Shown piece by piece: positions 26,201 to 34,186 of a DNA stretch of 64,000 nucleotides. The DNA is from Owenia fusiformis (Eukaryota > Annelida > Polychaeta > Sabellida > Oweniidae). The stretch lies in contig CAIIXF020000005.1 in the NCBI GenBank assembly GCA_903813345.2, positions 4,989,375 to 5,053,374 on the forward strand. Reading direction: 5' to 3'. Under the pieces are notes generated by a model, which was given only the letters and a program-made list of their open reading frames with translations, did no database searches and had not been told where the DNA came from. Each line of letters starts with the position of its first letter. The first letter of the stretch is position 1. Position numbers and translations under genes: made by a program.

Positions 26201-27138
26201 CAGTCTCAACTGACCAATTATAAAGAGATCAAAGCAGAGATTTTCATATTTCTTTTATTGATCCACAGTAGAACATACCACGTGCTTATGCTTGCATCCA
26301 AAGGACATAAAAACGTATTTTACTGTGAATAAGTATGAGAGAATTTACTCTATGAAGACTCCACAACTGGCATAAATTAGAGATAAGGTCCCAAGAGATG
26401 AAAGCCTTCATATTTTAATAGTACCAAACCTACTCTTTTGATAAGCCAAGAATAAAAGGGTTTATCCATTACATGATGGTATAATAATTCACCTTGTAAA
26501 ACTGTACTAACCATTAAAATTATCCTCTCCGATTCCCAGGATATATATCCCTATTAACCCAACCTATAAAGTCTACTTAAGAATATTTATTATCTATTAT
26601 CAAGGTTATTGTATTTCACGTATATATTTTAACTGTATTAGGTAATGCTTCAGGGATTGGTTTTACACTGTATTTAAAGGTGCTTTTCTTTGTATTCTTA
26701 GTTTTTCAGTGTGTTAAACTTGTTTTTTCTTATATGTAGTAATAGCATAATTGCATGCATGTTATATGATATGGAAATTTCATGACAAGAGAATGTCATT
26801 TAATTTATGAATATTTTAACCCCATAGTAAAAGACTAGTTATGGTATAATTAAAATACCAGGAAGTGAAGCCATACAACATGATGCATTTCCAGCAATTA
26901 ACATTGCTTAATTACACACCTCTTGCACAACATTCAACTATTCAGCCTTCGATATTTTTTACGATAAAATATTTGAAATATCACACCAGGAAGATTTTCC
27001 CACACTCGAGAGGAACCGAGTGAAAAGATAATATTGATCTGGCTACCTTCTTTTGTTTACAAAACCTGGCTATGTATCGTTATGGTATAAATCATGTACC
27101 TGCTGACTCCTGAGCCATTCTGTTCTGGTACACGCTGA
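5051..27138 (-). CDS. CPEB2/3/4: CPEB2/3/4 (Orb2)-class RNA-binding protein gene, spliced, 5' end outside window
   Basis: This entry spans the coding exons I can join on the minus strand, from a candidate cassette at 27100-27138 to the stop at 5051-5053. The family binds U-rich CPE elements in 3' UTRs and controls poly(A) length, translation and, in neurons, memory-related local synthesis. The joined protein shows RRM1 (RNP2 VFVGGLPPD, RNP1-like KGYCFLLF), RRM2 (RKTIFVGGVPRPLRA through FVQLQHGDIDKR) and a C-terminal ZZ-type zinc domain ending FRWC. These match CPEB2/3/4 rather than CPEB1. All junctions have GT/AG borders and consistent phase. The N-terminal region, normally long, disordered and often Q-rich, is not found, so the 5' part probably lies beyond 64000. 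Class assignment is very secure. Which paralogue is not resolvable, and most invertebrates carry a single Orb2-class gene. Confidence 0.96.
5279..5671 (-). other. CPEB intron between RRM2 exon and terminal exon
   Basis: Short 393-nt phase-0 intron with donor GTATGT and acceptor CAG. It is AT-rich and I see no repeat or RNA gene in it. Confidence 0.9.
5672..5853 (-). CDS. CPEB2/3/4: CPEB exon: main body of RRM2
   Basis: This 182-nt exon begins with two bases that complete a valine codon split by the previous intron, and ends in a full AGG codon before GTATGT. It encodes ELAMIMDRLYGGVCYAGIDT followed by a PELKYPKGAGRVAF block and ends QLQHGDIDKR. That covers most of RRM2, including the RNP1-like KGAGRVAF strand and the long basic helix region typical of the family. 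It is essentially identical to vertebrate CPEB2-4. The reading frame is open further upstream, but the CAG acceptor and the homology end agree on this start. Confidence 0.97.
5854..8244 (-). other. CPEB intron within RRM2
   Basis: Phase-1 intron of about 2.4 kb (donor GTAAGT, acceptor TTTCAG). It contains one copy of a dispersed repeat near 7021-7110, annotated separately. The open frames in it have no recognisable product. Confidence 0.85.
7021..7110 (+). repeat. Dispersed repeat, copy 1 (pairs with 36769-36850)
   Basis: The stretch starting AAGGCATTAACATACAAAAT and including CATTTGTTACAGA recurs in the same orientation near 36771, with scattered substitutions. After about 80 bases the two copies drift apart, though both end near AAAGTTG...CAATATGTCA. 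No terminal structure is clear. It is probably a fragment of an unclassified SINE or MITE family. Confidence 0.6.
8245..8359 (-). CDS. CPEB2/3/4: CPEB exon: RRM1-RRM2 linker and RRM2 RNP2
   Basis: This 115-nt exon lies between a TTTTTTAG acceptor and a GTAAGTCG donor. It encodes VQIRPWNLNDSDFVMDG, SQPLDP and RKTIFVGGVPRPLRA, and leaves one base (G) that joins TT of the next exon to give valine. The linker closes RRM1 and the IFVGGVPRPL strand starts RRM2; both are near-invariant in CPEB2-4. It fits its neighbours in phase on both sides. Confidence 0.97.
8360..10016 (-). other. CPEB intron between RRM1 and linker exons
   Basis: Phase-0 intron of about 1.66 kb with donor GTAAGT. AT-rich sequence; I see no repeat, RNA gene or further exon. 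Confidence 0.85.
10017..10135 (-). CDS. CPEB2/3/4: CPEB exon: C-terminal half of RRM1
   Basis: This 119-nt exon starts after TTTGCAG with GC, completing a glycine codon, and ends in a full proline codon before GTAAGTAT. It encodes YCFLLFQDEMSVQALIEAC, then VMDDSKLYWCVSSPTMKDKP. KGYCFLLF is the RNP1 strand of RRM1; vertebrates have KGYAFLLF. LYWCVSS replaces vertebrate LYLCVSS. Both changes are conservative within the family. Confidence 0.96.
12461..13101 (+). mobile_element. Non-autonomous Helentron-like (HINE-type) element with ~162-bp tandem core
   Basis: The left end is TATCGTACCTAA. The right end is TTAGGTACGATA, an exact 12-base inverted match, and there it also forms a perfect 10-bp hairpin (13076-13085 with 13092-13101, 6-base loop). 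Between them lie a tandem array (12488-13028) and a GC-rich strip (13040-13062). Subterminal inverted repeats, a tandem core of ~160-bp units and a 3' hairpin are the known plan of Helentron-associated elements, including bivalve pearl-type elements. No coding region remains, so movement would need a Rep/helicase elsewhere. A plain TIR-bearing MITE is the alternative. Outer ends may lie a few bases beyond these coordinates. Confidence 0.7.
12488..13028 (+). repeat. Tandem repeat, 151/162-bp units, about 3.4 copies
   Basis: Units start with TAGAAACATCCCTG at 12488, 12639, 12801 and 12963. The first spacing is 151 because that unit lacks 11 bases in the GGACGGAAAATCC stretch; the next two are 162. 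The last unit is cut off at AACCTGTAGACAAG. Copies are nearly identical, which implies recent amplification or homogenisation. This is the core of the surrounding Helentron-like element. Confidence 0.95.
14475..14564 (-). CDS. CPEB2/3/4: CPEB exon: helix 1 to strand 3 of RRM1
   Basis: This 90-nt exon between TTTACAG and GTATGTAT encodes EITAAFRRFGALVVDWPHKA, then ESKSYFPPK, with split codons at both ends (phase 1 in and out). The donor base G from either RRM1 start exon (15775 or 16209) completes GAG, giving DEEEITAAF. FRRFG, VVDWPHKAESKSYFPPKG is a hallmark of CPEB2-4 RRM1. This exon is common to both alternative forms. Confidence 0.97.
14565..15774 (-). other. CPEB intron downstream of RRM1 exon B
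   Basis: Phase-1 intron of about 1.2 kb. It contains a short tandem repeat at 15619-15690. The open frames near 14681-14928 look like chance. Confidence 0.8.
15619..15690 (+). repeat. 24-bp tandem repeat, three exact copies, each with a 7-bp palindrome
   Basis: The unit is AATGAATGAACACAAACTGTGTTC, i.e. AATGAAT followed by GAACACA, three bases and TGTGTTC. Three copies run without a mismatch and then break into AATTAAC. Each unit can form a small hairpin, and it lies about 90 bases into the intron below exon B, where it could influence splicing. No function is established. Confidence 0.95.
15775..15897 (-). CDS. CPEB2/3/4: CPEB alternative exon B: linker and RNP2 of RRM1 (duplicate of exon A)
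   Basis: This 123-nt exon has acceptor CCCTACAG and donor G|GTAGGT, phase 1 at both ends, exactly like exon A. It encodes DNLIQQLSSMSQGSPNS, QSLSPNE and LYSKKVFVGGLPPDSDE. The last part is the first strand of RRM1. It aligns with exon A along its length (DxL[IV], GSPNS, [FY]S[RK]KVFVGGLPPDxDE). Across the twelve identical residues of the KVFVGGLPPD.DE block only three codons are identical, so the copy is old and the protein has been conserved. Joined to exon 14475-14564 it gives an uninterrupted RRM1. If both A and B were included the frame would survive, but half an RRM would be duplicated, so mutually exclusive use is most likely. Transcript evidence is not available here. Confidence 0.9.
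15898..16208 (-). other. Intron between the two alternative RRM1 exons
   Basis: This 311-nt intron separates exons A and B. At 311 nt, steric clash of splice sites alone would not enforce exclusivity. On the sense strand it contains a GCTGCTGCTGTGTGGC stretch (MBNL-like YGCY clusters) beside the perfect 12-bp palindrome GTGGCATGCCAC at 15953-15964, which includes GCATG, the RBFOX core. Regulatory use is inference. Confidence 0.7.
16209..16406 (-). CDS. CPEB2/3/4: CPEB exon A: canonical linker and RNP2 of RRM1
   Basis: This 198-nt exon lies after TGTTGCAG and before G|GTAGGT, phase 1-1. It encodes GKSPFPSLGDESSSHSLLDD, then a Ser/Asn-rich linker with SNSGSPNSL, then HIERFSRKVFVGGLPPDIDE. It is the direct counterpart of the vertebrate exon beginning GRSSLFPMEDG and ending ERYSRKVFVGGLPPDIDE, so it is the ancestral form. 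With the preceding microexon it yields RRRGKSPF, a basic-serine context like the RRRGRSS of vertebrate CPEB4. The linker is probably disordered. Confidence 0.96.
16407..18633 (-). other. CPEB intron between microexon and exon A
   Basis: Phase-1 intron of about 2.2 kb. It holds an AT-rich hairpin at 17889-17927 (CCATATTTATT facing AATAAATATGG). The 79-codon open frame at 16803-17042 has no recognisable product and is probably chance. Confidence 0.8.
18634..18657 (-). CDS. CPEB2/3/4: CPEB 24-nt microexon (ARNIGRRR)
   Basis: These 24 bases between TGCCTTGCAG and GTAGATAT encode, with the flanking split codons, ARNIGRRR. Vertebrate CPEB4 has the 24-nt neuronal microexon ARTYGRRR at the same place, directly before the GRSSLFP exon. 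Size, phase (1-1), position and six of eight residues match. The sense strand carries TGC triplets close upstream of the acceptor (GTGCAT, CTGCCT, TTGCAG), the context used by SRRM-type microexon activators. It is too short to be found by ordinary ORF search. It is very probably a regulated cassette that adds an RRR motif before exon A or B. Confidence 0.9.
20882..21490. mobile_element. Foldback MITE with ~200-bp inverted arms, TTAA-flanked
   Basis: The left arm (20882-21081) begins TTAAAGGAATATTCCTGGCC and the right arm (21291-21490) ends GGCCAGGAATGTTCCTTTAA. They match as inverted repeats over their whole length with scattered differences; the inner ends read CGACTCTCAACTT and AAGTTGAGAGTCG. 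A 209-bp loop separates them and there is no transposase. TTAA at both outer edges fits a piggyBac-type target duplication, though TTAA could also be part of the repeat. In RNA the arms would form a long, imperfect hairpin. Confidence 0.88.
22161..22206 (+). repeat. Short direct repeat, 2 copies
   Basis: The words CAATTCCCAAGACTTTCTT and CAATTTCCAAGACTTTCTT lie about 25 bases apart: a simple local duplication in the long intron. Confidence 0.7.
25856..25939 (+). repeat. Imperfect ~40-bp tandem duplication
   Basis: Two successive copies share TGAGCAA, CAATAGGG[CT]AT, A[CA]ACACCT and CACCCAT with small gaps. It is a local duplication without further structure. Confidence 0.5.
27100..27138 (-). 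CDS. CPEB2/3/4: Candidate 39-nt CPEB cassette exon
   Basis: On the minus strand the acceptor AAATCTACCAG and donor CAG|GTACATG bound 39 bases that are phase 1-1, exactly the phase needed to join the microexon or exons A/B. It would add SVYQNRMAQESA between split codons, giving QESA-ARNIGRRR with the microexon. Vertebrate CPEB2-4 have a small alternative exon (B region) in this location, but its sequence differs, so homology is not shown. The base composition is richer in GC than its surroundings. A chance match of splice sites and phase remains possible. Confidence 0.5.
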
Positions 27139-28314
27139 CTGGTAGATTTGGAGATAAATGTTAATGTATACCAACTAATAATTGATTTTCAATACATTTC
27201 TGCTTTAGGTTCATGTCTTCTGGTTAGATTTTTACCATTTTTCTTAAAGGTTTGTTATTTTGCTTCAGTATTGCATGCTAGTTCAATGAAATATTTGCAC
27301 TCGGAAGACCTCGATAATTACACAGAAATCTGACTGAAATGGAGACTAAATAATTGATAAATATATTGATAGAACAATTATGACACTGGTTTTATTAATG
27401 TTAGTCCTTTTGAGATAGATATTTATCAAACTACAAACCAAAAGGTACAGCTATATTAAAGTGTGATATCAGCCAATAGATAGTTTTGGAGTAAGTAGAC
27501 AAAGTTATAAGCAAAGAGATAATGATGTGATAATGGTAACAAACTGAGAAACACGCCGAAATAACAATTTAATACATTAATAAAAAAAATCATTATTCTT
27601 TTGTTTGACGTAAGATCACATTTTTAATTTTTTCTAAAATTGAGAGTAAAGAATGATAAAAAATAATTTACTTGATAAAATAATTATTCTTTTGAAGCTT
27701 TTAGTCATACGAGAAAAAATCAAAGAGATTGGTCTTCAACAAGCATCTATGTAAAGAAGCTTCTTTTACTTATTGATCACCCCTTGTATGAGGAAATCTA
27801 ACTTGTGTAAAAATGCAATGAAATTTCTTAGTTTTATTCACTATGGACCATACTGTTGCAAACACATAGCTTCATATAAGAAAATCCAGATTCCTTATTG
27901 ATATTTATGGTTATAATTCCATGAATTATTTAAACATCATGAAATATTTAATCCCAATGACTTATGCTATGTAATGTTCCAAATGAGAAATTACAGCATA
28001 TAGCCGCGCTAATTCGTCGGAAATTACCTTACTTATTACAACTCTTCTTTTAGGTGAAAAAGTCAATTTGTCAAAATAACATGAATATTTTAAACAGGAT
28101 TCTTTCATAATTGTTCTTGGGGATATCTTTATCCCAATCCTATGAATATTTTATTACTGTATTGCTTATAAGATGTTTGGATTGTATTAGGATTATACTT
28201 GAATTGTGAAAAAGTTAATTATCGCTTTGTACACATAAGAGAATCCAAAAAATGCATGATTTGCATATTCAATAAATAAGTTCTATGTTATTGTTACACC
28301 TTCAGTTGACTCAC
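27139..28314 (-). other. Putative CPEB intron
   Basis: About 1.2 kb of very AT-rich sequence between the candidate cassette and the candidate first exon. No repeats or genes are visible. Confidence 0.5.
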
Positions 28315-28357
28315 CTGTTTGGAAAATGGTTTCCATAGCAGCGATGAATGTTTCCAT
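28315..28357 (-). CDS. Possible alternative first coding exon of CPEB (METFIAAMETIFQT)
   Basis: A strong donor, CAAACAG|GTGAGT, follows an open frame starting ATGG that encodes METFIAAMETIFQT and leaves one base. This is phase 1 and therefore compatible with every downstream CPEB exon. No AG acceptor lies between the ATG and the in-frame TGA upstream, so it could only be a first exon. An earlier ATG (MFCYYGN...) reads the same donor in phase 2, which does not fit. Orb2-type genes are known to use alternative short N-termini. No conserved residues are recognised, and the same bases form twin X-box-like sites, so a regulatory explanation competes. Confidence 0.3.
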
Positions 28358-28363
28358 AGTAAC
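28329..28363 (+). promoter_or_regulatory. Two RFX X-box-like sites spaced 21 bp
   Basis: GTTTCCATAGCAGC starts at 28329 and GTTTCCATAGTAAC at 28350. The second fits the GTTNCCATRGNAAC palindromic consensus of RFX factors fully and the first nearly so. Start-to-start spacing is 21 bp, two helical turns, placing them on one DNA face. They overlap the candidate first exon and could mark a promoter or enhancer of the CPEB gene. Confidence 0.5.
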
Positions 28364-29610
28364 AGAACATTGATATCAGATAGATAACCAATCAGCAGGG
28401 GAGGACACACATGAAAATAAAAATAAATAAAAAGCAAGTTAGTATAAGTATTTGTTATTTTCTTGTTATATTACACAAACTGATGCTTAAAGATTCATCA
28501 TAGGTTAACATATAATGAATCTAACTCTTGCGTATCATCAATCTTAATAAAACATTTTGGAAATGATTATGGAGAAATCTTTTGATTGACAATACAGATC
28601 AACCAATAACTAACATATGTCTAAAGTGATTCAGTATAAACTAAATATGGTACAATTTATGTATTTAAAAGTCAAAAGTCTGTTACTATGACGTTAAAGC
28701 CTGCAAAACAGGCAAACACTGATATAGTCTGCTTTAACATACACACACTTTTTTCAACTCATTCAACTCTCGAAAGGCATCAATCAAACATATCTGGCAA
28801 CCAGTTAGTATCTTTCATTCCTGACACATATATAAATGTCTGCATTCACCCTTAGGGGACAGGACCTTTCAATGGCCGCCCATCAGTTAACCTGCGTCAT
28901 GAACTGATAATTAGAACTAATGAGTTATTACCTGAAACATTATTACACCTGTAAACAATATGAATGAAAATCAAACCCCATTTCATTTTTTAAATGATTT
29001 GTGTGTTTTGTATTGATTTTTTCAATTTATCGGATTGACGTCATCAACTGTGAAATGGTAAAATCATTGTTCAAATTAAATTATATGAAAACAATGAGAG
29101 TATGTTCTGATTTAAAAAACAAAAACAAAAGAAAATGAAATGAGATGTTACATTTTAAAATAAAATTGATGATTTAAATCAGGAAGATAGAACAACTGGG
29201 TGATTCAAAATATGCCAGGCAATATGTTCTTGCATAAAAAATGGCAGCAATAAATTCAAGAAACTTCCTTTATCGCCCAAATATACCATTAAGAAATATT
29301 TATTATGATTGTGCACTTTTTATTGTCAGATAACACCAAACAATTAATTTACTATTCATATTTCAGAATATAACATATTTCTAGCAAGTAAAGAATAAAT
29401 TTGAATTCTCAGAAGTTAAAAATCCCAACAAACAGTCTCTTTAATTAAGGAATAAATAAATAAATATCTCTTTGGAGATTTTATGATTTATGGCGTGATA
29501 TATGACTGAAAATTTTAATCTGTTCATTGATACGTATCATATTTAAAATAAGTAACTGTCAGTCACACTCCAACTTCCATCAGCATTCACAAGCCATTGT
29601 TTCTGGACTT

Positions 29611-29692
29611 GTTTTGGAAGGGACTTCTGTTAGGATAGGTCTTCTTTAGAAAGGGACTCCTTTTGGAAGGGATTCCTTTTGGAAGGGACTTC
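29611..29692 (+). repeat. Degenerate 16-18-bp tandem repeat (TTTTGGAAGGGACTTCC type)
   Basis: Four to five units of TTT[TA]GGAAGGGA[CT]T[TC]C follow each other with one diverged unit in the middle. Each carries GGAAGGGACTTCC-like dyads, resembling NF-kB/Rel sites (GGGACTTCC), which may be coincidental. Confidence 0.8.
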
Positions 29693-30147
29693 CCTTGATG
29701 TGAACTATGTAACCACAGACAAGGTTATCAATATTTAGAATTCAGGTGTATATACTTCCACATATGAAACGCAATGTTTCCTGAAGTCTGTGAGTGGAGA
29801 GATAACATAGGAATTAGTTTAGAAATTCAGTTTTAGACAATATGAAAATAACCTTGGGAGATCAATCATTTTTCTTCCATCACTTCAATGAAGAACTTGG
29901 CAAGAAGGGAAAGATTATGCATAGTGATATTTTTGGGCTGTCTCTTGGAGTCTTCTTGATGACTGTCTATGCAGAATTCACAATGGCTCCATAAGAGTCT
30001 TAATAAATGAACTAGTATTTATCTATTACTTTAATACCTTCATCTCCATATACTTATCTTGGAGACAGAAGATGCGACTTCATTTCCGTTGCAATATAGT
30101 CAAATAAAATAGAAGGATATGGCGCTGATAGTCAGTATTTCATTTTA

Positions 30148-30358
30148 CAGTAAAACCCTGTCTCGGTGAAACACATTTGGTACCTCTGAAATGTGCTCCC
30201 CTTGGGAGGTGTTCCACTTATAGAATATTTATTCATGCAGTTATTTTATAAAGATCTAAAATTTAAAAGTCAGTTGGTGTTGGGATTGTTGAGATTCTCA
30301 AGTGTTCCACTAATAGAGGTGTTCTACTTCCAGGTGTTCAACTTTACAAGTTTTACTA
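30148..30358. mobile_element. pogo/Tigger-like MITE relic
   Basis: It starts CAGTAAAACCCTGTCTCGGTG right after TA. On the other strand the right end reads AGTAAAACTTGTAAAGTTG, so the ends are imperfect inverted repeats. The body repeats GTGTTCCAC/GGTGTTC half-sites. CAGTANAACCT-type ends next to TA are typical of the pogo branch of Tc1/mariner. Non-coding; three related copies occur in this window. Confidence 0.6.
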
Positions 30359-30918
30359 ATCAGTAATTTATCTTATTGAGAAGTGAAAATACGAAGCACC
30401 CTTTTGAAAACCAATTTGCACCAATTAAAGTTCATTGGAGACCGGAAATGGGAACAGTAGACTGAGTAAAATAATCTTGTTTGTCTATGATATGAGTAAG
30501 AGAAAATTTGTTAAATCTAGAAAAATTTGAATCTCATCTATGTTGACTCTCAAACCTTTAATTTGATGGTTATTATATGGAAATAGGAAAATCTAATAAA
30601 AACATTTTGCAATCTCAGTATATATGATGGTATACACATTATCAAAAACCACCTGCCTCGATCACCACAAAATTAATACCACCACGCACATTCAAATCAT
30701 TTTCCGTGAAATCAATTTAAAAAATTATGGTGGCTAGTTGAATATTGATAAACAACACATTGCAATGCACAAATAGATCCATGAATTAATTTTTTAAACA
30801 TTCACATTTATGTCAATAATGACTATAATACAGTGCACTGAATATGTTCAAACATGTATCACGCCATACATGTAATTTCCCGAGAATTAATGAGGTCAGT
30901 GTAGCTCTTGCGTCTTAC

Positions 30919-31090
30919 CCTTTAGCCACACCAGTTAGACGTTCTATGCTCTTATTGCAACTTTGAGGCTTATAAGATCTAACAATCTCAATGTTGTTCT
31001 TCATGCCATTTTGTATTGAGTTTGAATATGAAATTATGGAGCTGTCAAACTTTGGCTGTGTGGGTTCACCATTCGCCACCGTGTGACTAC
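30919..31090 (-). other. Exon-like open stretch, gene unknown
   Basis: On the minus strand a frame open for 74 codons ends at AAAGG|GTAAGACG, a good donor. It includes HTVANGEPTQPKFDSSIISY and is noticeably GC-richer than the surroundings. An acceptor could be TTCCAAAG just before the CAC-ACG-GTG segment. The frame ends in phase 2, which cannot splice to the phase-1 CPEB exons. It may be an exon of another transcript or chance. Confidence 0.25.
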
Positions 31091-31600
31091 TTTGGAACAG
31101 ACGATGTGGTACAGCATGGACACACAGTAGGCAAAACAAACAATTTTACAATAAGATGTCCCCCACCCCCATCACACTAAATACAAAAATTATAAATTAA
31201 TTCATTTAAAAAATGAATGCTCAAAATTAGCCGCATGGTGGCGAACAGTGCGCCTACACAGCTTATGTGACAGCTACTTTAGCTACTTAAAGGCTGAAAA
31301 TATAGTATCATGATATCCGACAACATATTTTGAGTGAATAAGCTAGGGCTTCATTGGGTTATCTCTCAAACTTAAAGAAGTTGAGATTTATTTAACTCTT
31401 GCAAAGAGTACTCCTTTCTTGCCCTATTCACTAAACCTGCACCACTAAACATCAAATCAGTTGATATATTCACTTAACCTAAAATGTAAAGTCTGAGTTC
31501 GAGTTAAGGCTAATGAAAAGAACATATTTAAAAATCTATTACATCATAAAGAATAACCTTTCCCTGCCCTCCCCCTACTAGAGATAAAATAACAACAACC

Positions 31601-32005
31601 AGGTAAAGAGTGACCCAGTATATATACATCAGGTATAGAGTGACCCAGTATGTATACATCAGGTATAGAGTGACCCAGTATGTATACATCAGGTATAGAG
31701 TGACCCAGTATATATACATCAGGTATAGAGTGACCCAGTATGTATACATCAGGTATAGAGTGACCCAGTATGTATACATCAGGTATAGAGTGACCCAGTA
31801 TGTATACATCAGGTATAGAGTGACCCAGTATGTATACATCAGGTATAGAGTGACCCAGTATGTATACATCAGGTATAGAGTGACCCAGTATATATACATC
31901 AGGTATAGAGTGACCCAGTATGTATACATCAGGTATAGAGTGACCCAGTATATATACATCAGGTATAGAGTGACCCAGTATGTATACATCAGGTATAGAG
32001 TGACC
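31601..32005. repeat. 30-bp minisatellite, about 13 copies
   Basis: The unit is GTATAGAGTGACCCAGTA followed by T[GA]TATACATCAG. Apart from the edge units, the copies differ only at one G/A position. Because 30 is divisible by three and the unit lacks stops in some frames, long repetitive open frames appear on both strands; they have no start context, no homology and should not be read as genes. Near-identity implies a young or actively homogenised VNTR. Confidence 0.97.
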
Positions 32006-34068
32006 TACTATAATCCTATCATAGATGCTATATCTTTATATGTCAGCCCATAATAACAAACAGAACATCATCTTTCTGCTTGGCATAATGACATGAAACA
32101 TTCCTGAACATAAAAGCCACCAAAATGAAAGTGGTTGCAGAAGCTGATTTGAAAGATTTCATAACAAGTTACCGAGTCAAGTTGGTCCCAGACAAGAGCA
32201 GGTTTTAAGTATGAAGATGTGCTTTGAGTACAAATCAACAACTACTGAACCTACAGTAAACCCTGTAAGAATAAACACCCCTGTAAGTCAATATTGAACA
32301 CCTTTTTTGAGCCTTTGCTGGGGCTGTCATCGGTTACGCAAAATATCCAGTCTAAAAGGACCAAGAGGGGAGCATGATACTTTTTACAATTACTACATCT
32401 CAATCAAACACTCATGAGTAGAACACTTTCAACCAGTCTTACATAACTTTTAATAGAACCAAAGATGTATATTGTACATTTACATGATATCACTGCATTT
32501 TGTTATTGAAAAAGCTATTTGATCTGGGTATATCAGATTCTATCTATATATATATTTATCTGTTTTGATGGCTGATGATATATACAGTAATAAAAAATAA
32601 TAATAAATTATGAAAAGAACAAATGGAATTGATTCCAGCATGTTTCTTACGCGGTGACAAGCCATGTCTAAGGCCTAGTTAATCTTACACTGACCATTTT
32701 GAGTCCTTCCTGAACATTACACGATCCCCTTTTCTGGTATATCATGAATAAGGAAATATGAGAAATCCATAAATCATGATAATAAATAAATGAGAGGGCA
32801 ACCCTATATTCCATCTGTTAAAAAATCAAAATAGAAACTAGAATCTCATTTTCCAATCAAAATATTCTAATATCAGTTCTATTCTTAGTTTTAAATAGGA
32901 ACTTAAGGAATCGGGTACATGTACAGTATTACCCCCTAGATCCCACGCCTTCCGGGACACGAGAAAATCGACATTTTCTGACAAGCACTTGATTGGTTAC
33001 AATGAACCGCTATCACCCCGGAATTCTTAGAAAACAACGAGAGAAAGAATTGACTAGGATTACGTGCTAGGACTTCTTTCTGTCAAACTGTCATGCCTGG
33101 TTTCAACTTATTGAAACAGAGATCTTTTTTCAGAGAGAAGCTTAAAGGAGCTAGAGGGGCTAAAGAGGTGTCAATACATCCTGATACTCATAGCATCTTT
33201 CTGTTTCACCTGAAACATCTCAAGGCAGAGAAGAAATGAGATGTCATGGTTTATCATGATGGTGTCAATATAACACACAATTTCTTCTCTTCAATTCTTT
33301 GCCTATTTAATTTACTTTTTCAAGTCATTGATATCTTCTTCTGGGTTGACCACAATTGTTTCCAGAAGAGTGAACTCCTCCAAGGAGACAAGGGGCTTCA
33401 GGTCAAACCAGGACTGGTGGGTTAGTTTTGCAAAACTAATCATATCGCACTTCATTATCGATATCCAATATCTATTCAACAAAAACATGACTTTTCCATC
33501 CAGTAATCATCTATTTTGTCCACTCCATTCAATTTAGCTTTAGTGCTAATGAAATATATGTTTCTCCTGAAATGACCATTTCTATGTAATACCCTGTCTA
33601 TATTGCTTAGTGTTACACATTAAGGGTCCCCCCTGATGCAATATATTATCTACTATTGCCTAAGAATTAATTAACAATTATTATATATTTTCCGGGAGTA
33701 TGTATGGCACATGTACTGTTTGACATAATGTAATTACATACAGGAAGCTAGCAATATGTCGCAGTAATTTGTTCGCAATAAAACAGGTGAAACTACAAGT
33801 ATATGATGTGATGATATTTTCCCCTTAAGTACATTCAGTCTGGAAATAATATTTCCAGTTTCGCAATTACAAAATAAAATTAGTCTGGCTACAAGCCTTT
33901 GTCACCCCCCCCCCCCACTAAACAAGTTGTGTTGGTGAAGTAGATAAAGGTCTATAGTCTTGAAGCAAGACTATAAACAATCCCATTCTCTACATTTTCT
34001 GTTTATATATTACTCATATGCAAAAGTGAACCTCAATGATAACATCCACAGAAAGTGTCCCAAAGTGT
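32006..34068. other. Non-coding stretch with one MITE fragment
   Basis: It contains the MITE fragment at 32254-32310 and a C homopolymer near 33905-33916. I see no gene. Confidence 0.6.
32254..32310. mobile_element. Fragment of the pogo-like MITE family
   Basis: TA followed by CAGTAAACCCTGTAAGAATA and AACACC, then a second TGAACACC, matches the end of the 30148 and 54105 copies. No right end is found. Confidence 0.45.
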
Positions 34069-34186
34069 AACTTATAATGGTAAATTTGGGTGCAACTTGC
34101 AATGAAATATTTAGGTACAACTCAAAATTTTTGGTGAATTTAGTTTCAACTTAGAATGGTGAATTCGGGTTCAAATTGCAGTATGG
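34069..34186 (+). repeat. Degenerate ~25-bp tandem repeat, 4-5 copies
   Basis: Units follow AACTTANAATGGTGAATT[TC]GGGT[TG]C: aacttataatgg, aacttgcaatga, aactcaaaattt, aacttagaatgg. They are strongly diverged, so this is an old minisatellite. Confidence 0.7.

Larger units (their letters stand above)
18658..27099 (-). other. Long CPEB intron upstream of the microexon
   Basis: About 8.4 kb of AT-rich sequence. It contains a 609-bp foldback element (20882-21490), a small direct repeat at 22161-22206 (AATTcCCAAGACTTTCTT twice) and a local ~40-bp duplication at 25856-25939 (TGAGCAA...AATAGGG...). A CAG|GTTGCG edge near 25413 on the minus strand looked exon-like but is weak. I see no other gene. 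Confidence 0.7.
28364..31600. other. AT-rich non-coding stretch with small repeats
   Basis: No gene is recognised. It holds a short minisatellite at 29611-29692, a pogo-like MITE at 30148-30358 and an exon-like GC-richer patch at 30919-31090, listed separately. Confidence 0.6.

Noticed and set aside
31601-32005. CRISPR-like regular repeat array
   Set aside because: Units abut with no unique spacers, and the host is an animal.
31528-32053. Two ~150-codon frames on opposite strands, looking like repeat proteins
   Set aside because: They are translations of a 30-bp minisatellite whose unit length is divisible by three; no start context, homology or coding bias.
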